This document shows positions 39,001 to 51,000 of a stretch of 64,000 nt of DNA, piece after piece; within the stretch, counting starts at the first letter, position 1; each line of letters starts with the position of its first letter. The notes under the pieces were generated by a model. It searched no databases and was not told where the DNA came from. It saw only the letters and a list, made by a program, of their open reading frames with translations. The translations under genes and the position numbers were made by a program. This DNA is from Cinnamomum chago (Eukaryota; Streptophyta; Magnoliopsida; Laurales; Lauraceae), in NCBI GenBank assembly GCA_038049695.1, contig CP142453.1, positions 114,344,001 through 114,408,000 of the forward strand, written 5' to 3'.

Positions 39001-42000
39001 CGTGGTATGGAAGATACTAGTGTGAAGCCATTAATCTCCCTCCATCTACATAATATCATCATCACCTGTGGCTTGTGGGCTTTCCTCAAACTGCGGCTCG
39101 TCATTTTCTGCAATCTGACCATCTGACTCATCTTCCTTTTTGGCGATGTGGATCTCTCTCTTTCTATACTCAGATGATATGTGACCAGTCTTGTTGCACT
39201 TGAAACAAGGCGTGGCCTCCTTGCCTTTGGTGACAATCACCGGGACCACTACATATTGACCTATCTGATTTGCTCTAGTTGATGGACCACTATCCTTGTC
39301 TTCTTTCAACCACTGACCATCACTCTTTAATCCACTCTCATCCCTAGCAGTTTGTGAAATTGATGCTCTAAACCCGGGAATCTCAATCTTTTGCGAGACT
39401 TAAATTGCAACCGGTCACTAATGGATATATGTAACTGTGGAAACAGTATGAAAGGGTATTGCATGGCTATAAACCACCCAAATATTGACCCACCAGCCAG
39501 TCCTCATCTTCAATAACATTGTTACAAACCAACAATTACGGAAACTCATTTGTGTAGTCATCAACAGAGTGGTCACCTCGTTGGAGACAATGCAGTCAGC
39601 CAGTCACTGAAAAGAGACTGTCTATACGTGAGAGTTAGAAACAAGGCATAAAAAAGCACTAATTTGTTATGTTTTCTAGAACTGCCAAATAGAGTAGTTG
39701 CTGGATATTTTCCGGTTTCATTGATTTGGGCCCTTTGACAGTCCGATTTACCAAATTGGGACTGAATCATCCTTCAATTATGACAAAGGTCTCCAGAGAA
39801 TGAGTTTGGTTTGTATCAATCAATTGTCTTGAAAGATTCTCTGGCCATTTTTTTATTTTTTTTCTGTTTCGTTAAATACCCTCCAACCACAATGACCATA
39901 AATTTCAGCATGTTTAGTTTCTTGTTATTGGTAATGGTTGTAGATTTTGAGTCATAACTCACCTTGCAATCGTTCTTTTTTTCTTTTTTATTTTTTTATT
40001 AAAGCGCTTACAAATCAATTGTCTTTCCAGGATTACTACATGATGGAATTCCTTGTGACCGACATGGGAAAAGGTATCTGTCTGTTCTTGTGTTATTTTC
40101 TGGTTATAGAGCAGAGTTACTTGACCATGTTTCTACTTCCATCAGACTTGTTTTATGTGGAATATACCACTGGAGATGAATTCAAATAATGTTGGCTTTG
40201 GCAGGTGAGCCTATAGGGTTCTATTCAGCTCCTCTGAAGCAGATAACCAGAGAGCTCCAAGCCAGTTCCCATTCATTTGATTCTAGTCATCTATTTAGTT
40301 GGATTGAGCTCTCAAAACCCATGGTAAATGTCCTTGTTAATGTTGTCATTATTTCACTTCTTATTATGGACCCATTCATGAAGGGAATAATATATGCCTT
40401 TTGTTCTAGAGAAATGAATGCTTTTCAAAGAATCTTTAATTTCCTAGAAGGAAGAAAAAATGTCTAATATTTTTAGTACATAATGCACCAGACTTTGCAA
40501 GGAGATAAACATAAGAAATTGCATGGGAGAATACGGTGTGCTGTTCTACTCTCACCCATGTCAGATGCTGAAAGTGACAAGCATGTCCTTGGTGATGGCA
40601 GAAAATCTGGACACATTCAGATAAGTCCCTCCAAGGAAGGGCCTTGGACTACTGTGAGGTTAAATTATGCTGCGCCTGCTGCTTGCTGGAGGCTTGGCAA
40701 TGATGTTGTTGCCAGTGAAGTAAGAGTGAAGGACGGTAACAGATACGTAATTATACGCTCTCTGGTTTCTGTTACTAACAATACGGATTGTGTTATTGAT
40801 GTGTGCCTCAACTCCAAAGCTCCTAATGAAAATCTAGAGTCATTAGATGATCAAAATATCAGGCCTGAAGGGAGACTAATAAGTGGTGATGGATTTGAAA
40901 CAGATGAATTCTTTGAAACTGAGAAGTACAATCCATCCATTGGTTGGGTTTCTTGCCCATCTGACATGGCATCATCAGATCAATCTAGCTTCAATCAGGT
41001 GAGAAATCGTGTTCTCTTGAAGCAAATACTATCACAGATGCATGTACTTATTTTTATAATCAAGATATATGTAAAAATAAAATTAGCCATCAAGTTTACA
41101 AATTATGATCTCTCTTACAGTTAAGAAAGTGTTCATAAAAAAAATATATATATATATATATAGACAAGCCCCATATGTATAATCGAACACTTCAATTAAA
41201 TGCATGTTCTTTATTCATCTACCAATCTTCCTCGTGTCTATGGTTTCATGCTTTGGAGAACATAATAGAAGTCAAGGGTTTAAGAATTTGTACACCCTCC
41301 TCTTCATGTTCTTTATGTTTAACCAGTAACACCAAAAGGTTGAGTTATTAGTGAATGACATAACAATAATTTATATCAACACCCCCATCGAAAGGGAAGC
41401 CGTTCGAGTTCAAAACACAATAGATAGACGGAACAGACCAGATAGATAGATGGGGGTAACATGCCTCCTAGGGGTTTCGAACTCGTGGCCTCTGGCTGTG
41501 ATACCATGTTATGACTAGAAACACCAAAAACTCAAGCTATTAATGATCGACCCTCGAACAAACAACAGACCAAAGTCGTTCGAATTCAAAACGCAACAAA
41601 CCATTCAAATAGATTAAGGTAACATGCCTCCCAGGTGTTTCGAACAAAACAATGGGAACCTATTCGAATTCTAAACCCAATAGATAAACGGAACACATAG
41701 ACCAGACCGATAGATGGAGGTAACATGCCTCCCAGGGGTTTCGAACTCGTGACCGCTGGCTCTGGTACCATGTTAATGACTAGAAACACCAAAAGCTTAA
41801 GGTATTAGCGAATGACCCTCAAACAAACAGCAGACCAAAGTCATTCGAATTCGAAACCCAACAAACTGACGGAACAAACAACAGACCATTCAAACAGATG
41901 GAGGTAACATGCCTCCCAGGGATTTTGAACTCGTGACCCCTGGCTCTGATACCATGTTAGTAACCAGTAACACCAAAAGCTCAAGCTGTTAGTGAATGAC

Positions 42001-45000
42001 ATAACAATAATGTATATCAACACTTTATTCATCTCGCCATTAAAAAAAAAAAAAAAAAACCTTTATTCATCTCTAAAACCTTCCTAAATCCACAAAACTT
42101 ATTAAGGGCCCATTTGGATGTTTACATAATACAATATTTAAAAATTTAAATAATAACATAATAGAATCTTGCAGAATCTAATAGTACAATATTATAATAT
42201 TGTTGTTTGGCAATTTTTGAAGGATTTGACAGATTTTGAACTAGGATGTTTGGCAGTTTCTAAAGAATATAATTTATGCTGAAACTAAAAGCTTTCAAAG
42301 ATTTAAAATCAAACAACAATGCAAATTTATAATATGGACTCAAAATTTGTAAAATTTTCTCAATTTCTTAAAAAAGGGAATTAAGGAGGGTTAGCCTCAA
42401 ATGTCAGGATTATAAAAGCTACATATAAATATAAGTTATACCTTGGGAATTAAAGGTAAAAGTAAACTGACAAAACCAACCCCAGATAGATGGAATTAGT
42501 CTTTGGTAATGATTTAGTTCTCCATGTAATTTGATCCGTCGCAGTGTAATCATTTGTTCAAAACTAACTTTTATTGAGCTTACAATCGACAAACTTTTCA
42601 GCTTTCACTGTGCCTTAAACTAACTTTATTTGCCAAGAAGTTTTCAATTTCATTGCTTGTTAGTAGTCAGGTGATTAAATATTCACAGTTTAAAGCATCT
42701 CTTTTATTCCTTTTCTTTTTCTTTTTCTTAGAAGTCTGAAATTTTATTTGAGGTTGATTTAGAGAAACCAAACAAGGAATTTTAATTCATCTATCACAGT
42801 GATAAATGATTTTGTGTGATAAATGTTTCACATCTTCCTTGCCATGGCTCATCAACCCATGTAGGGAGCAATGCATATAGCGTTGCATCTGTAATCATCT
42901 CTCTTATAGTAGTATAAAATCTAATTCCCTAATTTTGTATGTATGCCATAGTAGTTAGGATTGTCTTCTGAACTGTGATTGACAAACAAGCTTATTGTAT
43001 AGAAGAAAAACTATTTTTTAATATGTTATTTCTCTATAAGCCTTACATCTTTCTCTCATCAAGAGATGAATCATGTCCCTGCAGAGAGCCATTGAAGAGG
43101 GTGCAGAGTGCAGACTTCATAGAATCTGATAGTATAACTACTAATGGTGCACTCATATGTCATCATGGTGTAACCCATGATGAAACAACTGATATTGCAA
43201 ACCATAAAGAGGCAGGATGGTTTGGCTTGGGATGAAAGGCAAGATCAACTGAGTTTATTCCAGTTTCCTTCCGGTTCCTAAAAAAATGATCCGTGATCGT
43301 TTTGTAAATAATGTTCCAACGAGTCATATTTTGAGATTCGTTTCGCGTGATCAAAAGTGAAAATGGGAAATAACATCCAGTGGGAACGCAGAAACATCCC
43401 AAACAGCGCAATCCCAAATGGCCCCCCTTTATCTCTGACGGATTTGAATAGTTTTCTGTAAAGAGAAAGGAAAAAAATTGAAGATAGAGATAAGAAAAGG
43501 GAAGAAATGACGTACCTTTCTTCCCTGAAAGTGATATCCAGGGAGGTGATGAGAGAAGAATGAGAGGAAGAGAAGACGTGGGAGATGTGAATATTGCATA
43601 TGCCGTAAGTCATGACCCGTGAAATCACATAAGATATTCTTAGAAGATTCTTTCCTAAAGCATAGGGGTGAAGGAAAAAATCTTTCAATATTTTAGAAGG
43701 AAAGGAGATAATATTTTAAATTCTCAAGTTACCCAAACAGCCCAAACTGAAAGGTAAGAAAACTTTCTTAAAAATAAAAAAATCTTGCACTTTCTTGTAC
43801 ATCCAAATAGGCCCTAAGACGTTTCATTAACTACTAAATAACCTTTTAAAAGTGAAAGGGCTAAAAGAAAGAAAGAAGATAAAAGATTATTAGTATAAAC
43901 TGATTGGTTGTAGCTATTCTTGGTCAGCTGAATCGCTTGAGTTGTGAGATTCGATGAAACAAGTATCAAATCGTAAGATTCATACCTGAATCTTAGGTAT
44001 CAAATCGTAAGATTCATAACTAAATCCTAAGATTCATCTATAAATGGGATTCATTGTGTAAATACGATTCGTTTTCCTTAGAATTCGAGATAGGAATCGG
44101 GATTCAGGATACGAATCGTAAGATTCTAATAACAATGTTTATAGGACCGAGTGTGGGTGCCAGGTAGTGGGGCCCACCAATCATGTGGACTGTGGGGGAT
44201 TGGCCACTATCCATGAGCCCTAACTTCATGTAAAGTTTCAGGCCCATCAAAGCATCCTAATCCGTTATGTGGCCATCAAATTTAACGGTTTTATAATCCA
44301 ATGTTCTTTACCACTTCAATCCAACGGTCAGTTTCCATTCAGATCGGTAGAGGGAGGTGGGGGGGGATTGGATGGTTCGTTGTGGGTGATGGGCTTGGAT
44401 GGATTGTGGTGGATCCTATTTGGTGAAAAATGGGTGGTGGGTGAGGGATTTCTATGTTCGTGTGTGTGTGCACACGCTTTATTTGATCGTGGTTACTGGT
44501 TATCTTGTCATTAAACATGATGCTTTCTAATGTCTATTTTGATTGATTTCAGCAATTTTGTGAAATATAGTTCCAAGTTCTGACAGTTATGGTGATCATT
44601 TTCAGTATATGAAGCTAACAAACTTGATTTCTGTCATCTAATCTTAATGCTTTGATATCATCACAGATTTTGTAAATATTTGGAAATGATTTAATATAGA
44701 ATGGTGTCCTTGACTTGGTCCAACTTTCCCTTCATTTATTTTATTTGATAGGATGCTGATTTTTTTCTATGATATTTGTTGTATTAAAGTTCTGACTGCT
44801 TCAAAGAATAGTGTAAGAGAATGTGCATTATTTACTTTTCTCCTTGCTGAATGGATTAGAGTCATTAGAGGTGTAATATTTCTCCATTCTAATATACAGG
44901 GAGTTCCCAGTTCTGAGCTGTCATCTGGCTGGGAATGGGTTGAGGATTGGCATGTTGATAAAACATCAGTTGAATCTGCAGATGGATGGGTTTATGCTTC

Positions 45001-48000
45001 AGACCCTGAACATCTCAAATGGCCTTACTCATTCAATGATAGTGATTTTGTGAATTATGCAAGGTGGAGGAGATGGATAAGGAAAAGAAAAAAAATACTT
45101 GGTGATACAATGCAACATATATCAATTGGATCATTGAATCCAGGAGATACTGCTCCCCTGCCTTTGTTGAGCGTGACACGCCCTGATCTATGTTACATCT
45201 TACAGTTGAGACCAAAGAATGTTAGTGATCCATGTGAATATGCATGGAGTACAGTAGTGGATAGGCATTCTCAATCACCAGTTTCTAGCGAACAAGAAGA
45301 ATGTTCAGAAATTTGTGTATCAACTCTTACCGAGTCTGAGAGACTCCTTTGCTGCACACAAACAACGGGGAACTCTTCAAGAAGTGGTCAGAGATTTTGG
45401 TTCTGTGTAAGCATAAAAGCCACAGAGATTGGAAGAGATATCCATTCGGATCCCATTCAAGATTGGAATATTGTGATTACATCTCCACTGTCTATCACTA
45501 ATTTCCTTCCCATGTCAGCAGAATTTTCAGTTCTTGAGAAGCAATCCAGTGGTCAGTTTTTTGCTTGCTCTCGAGGAATATTTAACCCTGGTGAGACTGT
45601 CAAGGTTTATAATGCTGATATAAGAAATCCTTTGTATTTCTCTCTACTTCCGCAAGGGGGTTGGCAACCGATACATGTATGATTTAAATCTTCATCTAGA
45701 CTTGATTGATTCTGTGCTGTTGCATTTTCATTGCCTCCAGTTTCAGTTACAGCATATTATCATATTCTTTCTCAGGAAGCTGTTCTCATATCACACCCTT
45801 CCAAGATACCATTTAAAACAATTACTTTATGCTCGATTTCTGGAAGGTATGATATTATTTTATATGTCAAACTTCTTGTCTTGCTTAAGATGTTGTCTCT
45901 GCTTTTGACTTTTTTAACATGTAGAAGTGCATTAAGCCCGCTTTCAATTATCTTCAACATGCAGGATTGTGCAAGTTATTCTGGAACAAAATCATGATAA
46001 AGAAAATCTAATCACTAAGATGATTAGAGTTTATGCTCCTTACTGGTTTGCAAGTGCAAGGTGCCCGCCTCTCACATACAGGCTTGTGGATATATCTGGG
46101 AGAAAAAGAAAACACAATTTCTTTCTCCCTTTTCAGTCAAACCTGAGCAATGAAAAAGTCCTAAGGCAGATCACAGAGGAGGAAGTACTTGAAGGGTATA
46201 CAATAGATTCTGCATTAGACTTGAGAGTTCTTGGACTTTCATTATCAATAAGTCAAAATGGAAAGGAACACTTTGGACCTATCGCGGACCTTTCTCCTCT
46301 TGGTGGTATGGTAGGTTCAATTGTGAATCTTGATTCATATTTCCTATTTATTATTTAAAAATAGTTACAGATTCTTATCTTATGTCCCTCTTCTTAGGAT
46401 GGCTCAGTTGACCTGTATGCTTATGATGCCGATGGTAATTGTTTCCGGCTCTGTGTTTCCTCAAAACCATGTCCCTACCAATCTGTTCCTACAAAGGTAA
46501 AATATGAAATTTCGAACTTGACATGGAAGTCTTTAAGCCTTTTTTTCTAATTTGAAACTTATCATCTTCCTTTTAGGTAATCTTGGTCCGTCCTTTCATG
46601 ACATTCACGAACAGACTTGGTCAAGATCTATTCATTAAATTAAGCAGTGGAGATCAGCCAAAGCTTTTACATGCATTTGATTCAAGAGTTTCATTTGTTT
46701 ATAGTAAAGCAGAAGGACCAGAAAAGCTTCAGGTTACTTGCATCCCCCTAATTTTATCATTCATTTTAGTATTCACTTGTGCCATATTACTCTTATTTTA
46801 GAGAATTTGATTTTTATCCTTCATCTTTTGAGCACGGAAGTGTTTCTCTTTCTTTTTCATGGGTAATAGTAGATTGGTATTAAGTCATGCTTAGGTCTAG
46901 TTTGTATATGTATTGTTTACTGATTAAACAAAAATCTAAAATCCAGTGTCTGTGTATGAGACTATTAGTGTTAACTGAAAAGTTGGAGTTATCTGTAATT
47001 CTGGAAAAATATGAACTGTGTTGTAAATATTGGAAAAGTGGGGTTTTATTTTTAATTTTCAGAAGTATGATAAAGTATATTTAGATGTGGTCACCCAGCC
47101 CTAGGAACCATAACCTTATGAGAGTTTTCTCTCAATTCATCCTCCATACCTCTATTCTCTTTTCTTTCTTAGGGCTCTTAACCATGTAGAGAGAAAAAAC
47201 CCCTAGGAATCATCATATTGAAAGTGTTAAAATAAAACTACTGTAATAGAACATTATTCCTCGTCGAGTTTCCTCCTCTTAATTTCTTCTTCAGCTTGAG
47301 AATCCTCCATGCTTCTTGCCTTGCCCCTCTTTTCATATTAATGAATGATGTAGTACTTTGGCTTCTTCCGCAAAAGTTCCCCATGTTTTATCCCAAATTT
47401 GGGAGAACTAGCAGCTTATCATTATCACAAGTTAAGAAGTTCAAAACTCCAATGTTTCTGCATAATCCAATTTCTTCTACATCGTTCAATGATTTATGCT
47501 GATATATCCACTGTCTATTTTATTTATTATTGTTCCATCATCATCATCATCATCATTATTATTATGCCTTATAACGTAAGAGCTACTATTCTACTCAACC
47601 CTTTCTAAAGTCATGCTCTTTGTAAATCCACAATCTAGCACATCTTTCTCCCATTGTTGTCATATTCATTTCCAGCCCCATTTCAGTTTGACGGACCCCA
47701 AACTGAAATGTTTTGGCCAGTTTGGTGCCACAGTATATCAAAAAAATTATGGAACTAGTAAAAAGTGAAAGTGACAGAGTCTGTATTTAATTCATTCTAT
47801 TAAATCAACAATGCAATTTGTTATTTCCACATGCCAAGTTAATTCCAAGGCCATGCATGTATATAACAATGTGAAATGATGTCATCCTGATGCAGACAAA
47901 CCCACATCCACTAACATTGATCAAGAAATTTAAATGATGGATTGAGCATTTTTAAGTATTTGGATGCTTTTGATCAGGCATGTAGGACCTGGGCACGTGT

Positions 48001-51000
48001 CTGAGTGGGCTAAGGTCCGAATGGGCCCCATAACAATCTCCAAATAATTAATAAATTTACTAATTGTTTGATAGAAGAGTCAGAAACACAGGGTTTTCTA
48101 CAATGACAGAAAGTTACAGAATCAAATTCTAGAAAAGAGGTTGTTATTGGGCCTCATTCATGTGGGCCAAAACAATCCCAAACGCATGGAAGCCTGATGC
48201 GGATCGCGCGGAAGGTTGCGGAATTGAACGGGCATTGGCATTTATGGAGGCATATGATTAGGGGTGTAAATTGGGTCCCAGCACGAAAAAAACCCGGGTC
48301 GTGGGCCGGCATGGCACATTGACCGAGTCGGGCCCGGCACGAACCAATGGCTGGGCCGTGGCACAGCACGGCCCACAGGGCCCTGGCCGTGCTACCTGTA
48401 ATAATGGGAGAAGAAGAGAGAGGAAGAAGAAGAGGAACAATGGGAGAAGGTCGTGTCTCAATAGAGCAACGACTGTTCACTTTTATATTGATCTTATGCC
48501 TTAATCAAGGCCCTAATTATGTAAAGAATACAAATTAGAATAACAAAAGAATGGAAAAAATAAATCATATCCTATACATAGAAGGAGAGAAATCAGGGAC
48601 TAAATTCTATCCTATACAGATTTGAGTATATCCTATGTGTGGGCTTTGTACATGGGCTGGGCCTGCTGGCCCGGCCTGTTATCTTCTACACTCCCCCTCA
48701 AATTGATGTGGTAAGTTTGAAAACATCAATTTGCTAGTAAGATCATGATGACGCTGTTTGGGAAGAGCTTTGGTGAAGATGTCCGCCAACTGGTTGAACG
48801 AAGAGACATGAGGCAGAGTTATCTTCTCAGTAACAACATGTTGACGGATGAAGTGACAGTCAATCTCAATGTGCTTTGTTCGTTCATGGAAGACCGGGTT
48901 ATTGGCAATTCTGGTAGCACTGGTATTGTCCCCATGGAGAGGTGTGGGACGACCAACAAGAACACCTAATTCACACAGAAGGCGGCGGAGCCAGATAATT
49001 TCAGCACTGGCGGATGACATCGCCCGATATTCGGCCTCAGCAGAAGACTTCGAGACAGTGGTTTGCTTCTTGCACTTCCATGAAATCAGAGAGTTACTAA
49101 GAAACATACACCAACCAGTGGTAGACCTCCGAGAGTCCGGACAGCCAGCCCAGTCAGCATCCGCATAGGCTGATAATTGCAGATAACTATCAGAAGGGAA
49201 GAAGAGACCATGATGAAGAGTTCCTTTAACATAGCGGAGGATGTGTAACACAACTGCAAGGTGCGGTTTACGGGGATTGCTAACAAACTGGCTAACCGTA
49301 TGAACTGCATGAGAAATATCTAGACGAGTCATAGTTAAGTAGAGCAAACTACCAACTATCCGCCGGAAAACAGATGGATCATCCAGGGGAGTGCCATCAT
49401 CAGAACTGATTTTGCTGTTCAATTCCAGAGGCGTATCAATAGTGTGAGCATCATCAAGCCTGGCTGACGTGATCAAATCTGTCGCATATTTGCGCTGAAA
49501 GACTCGAATGCCTGATTTGTTACGCACAAACTCAAGCCCCAAAAAATAGGTGAGAGGACCAAGATCCTTCATTCTGAAGTGGCGAGTAAGGTGGTGTTTG
49601 AGATCCGTAATGCCGGCAGTATCATTTCCACCGATAATCATATCATCAACATAGATTAAGAGGAAAGTGTAGCCCTTCGATGTCCATCTCAGGAAGAGGG
49701 AACTATCAGAGTGACTCTGACGAAATCCGGCTTGAAGAATTGCTGTCCGGAACTTATCGAACCAAGCCCTGGGAGCTTGTTTAAGCCCATAGAGAGCTTT
49801 CCTCAATTTGCACACATACTTTGGAGGACAAGCATATCCTGGAGGAGGTTTTAAATAAACAGTCTCACTCAAGTCCCCATGTAGAAAGGCATTTTTTACG
49901 TCCATTTGCCATAGAGGCCAGTTACGGGCTGCCGCGACACAAAGAAGAGTATGAACGGTGGTCATTTTTGCCACCGGTGCAAATGTTTCCTCATAGTCAA
50001 TTCCATATTCCTGTTTATATTCCTGTGCAACCAATCGAGCTTTATAGCGATCAAGACTCCGATCAGAGTGTACTTTGATGGAGTATATCCATTTGCTGCC
50101 AATCACAGAGGCTCCCTCAGGGGCCGGTACCAATTCCCATGTTTGGTTTGCTTCAAGAGCAACTAATTCCTCAGTCATAGCATCCTGCCAGTAAGCAATC
50201 TTTGAGGCCTGTGAATATGAAGTGGGGATAGGAGTACTATCTAAGGAAGTAAGAAGAGCAGAAAAGTCATAGCGGTTAGGGGCAACAGAAAGACGACTAG
50301 AGCGTCGCAGAGAGATGGTGCTATCAGAAGGTGTATTATTACCTGAAGATGCAATAGGCAGCGCTGGGAGAGGATCAGGAGAGGGAGTCACCAGAGGAGG
50401 GACCTTGTTCCGCCGGACATAGACTTTAGGAAGAGGTGATGGAGACTCAGACTCCGAGAATTGTGGCAGATAGGATACAGCAATAGGATGATTATCCAAA
50501 TGTAAAGAAAAGAAGGGAATATGTTTCAAGAAAATTACATTACGAGAGATACGCATTCGTTTTTCCAATTGATCATAACACAAAAACCCTTTGTGTTCAT
50601 TACTATAACCCAAAAAGATGCATTTAGCAGCCTGTGGAGATAACTTTGTGCGCTCAGCCGGAGGAAGATGAACAAAACACAAGCAGCCAATAACCCGTAA
50701 GTGAGAGTATGAGGGGGTTTGACCAAAGAGAACTTCGTAAGGAGTAGTCTTTCCTAGAACAGTGCTAGGAAGACGGTTGATAAGATACACAGCAGTTTGC
50801 GCAGCATCACACCAAAATTTGGGAGGGACTAAGGATGCAATTAACAGAGTACGAACAGTTTCAAGAATATGTCTGTTCTTTCTTTCCGCAATCCCATTTT
50901 GCTGAGGAGTATGCGGACAAGATTTTTGGTGAACAATTCCTTTATCAGACAGGAAGGTAGAGAATTCATGAGACATATATTCTCCACCAGAATCTGATCT

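Larger units (their letters stand above)
35593..40030. other. Intron 17, 4.4 kb, inside the C2 domain
   Basis: Splits the C2 domain between FFFKVDSP and DYYMMEFLV. Contents listed separately: a tandem duplication, Copia pieces in opposite orientations and a Gypsy piece. 35600-36300 and 39650-40030 hold nothing further that I can name. Confidence 0.8.
40999..44899. other. Intron 20, 3.9 kb
   Basis: Contains the second TRIM array, a Tourist-like element and a dispersed repeat copy. 44150-44890 is plain intron with GTGGGGCCCACC-type motifs and a (GT) run near 44460. A tempting open stretch at 43107-43235 is discussed under rejected items. Confidence 0.75.

Noticed and set aside
43107-43235. Open stretch after GTGCAG that could be an extra VPS13 exon
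   Set aside because: It fits phase 0 only with a weak donor, exons 20 and 21 already join in phase to give normal family sequence, and it lies within the region bounded by Tourist-type ends.
48154-48538. Several overlapping ORFs on both strands near 48.3 kb
   Set aside because: They lie in the GC-rich hAT-type element and the adjoining Copia LTR, and the same frames recur at the other LTR near 53.5 kb.
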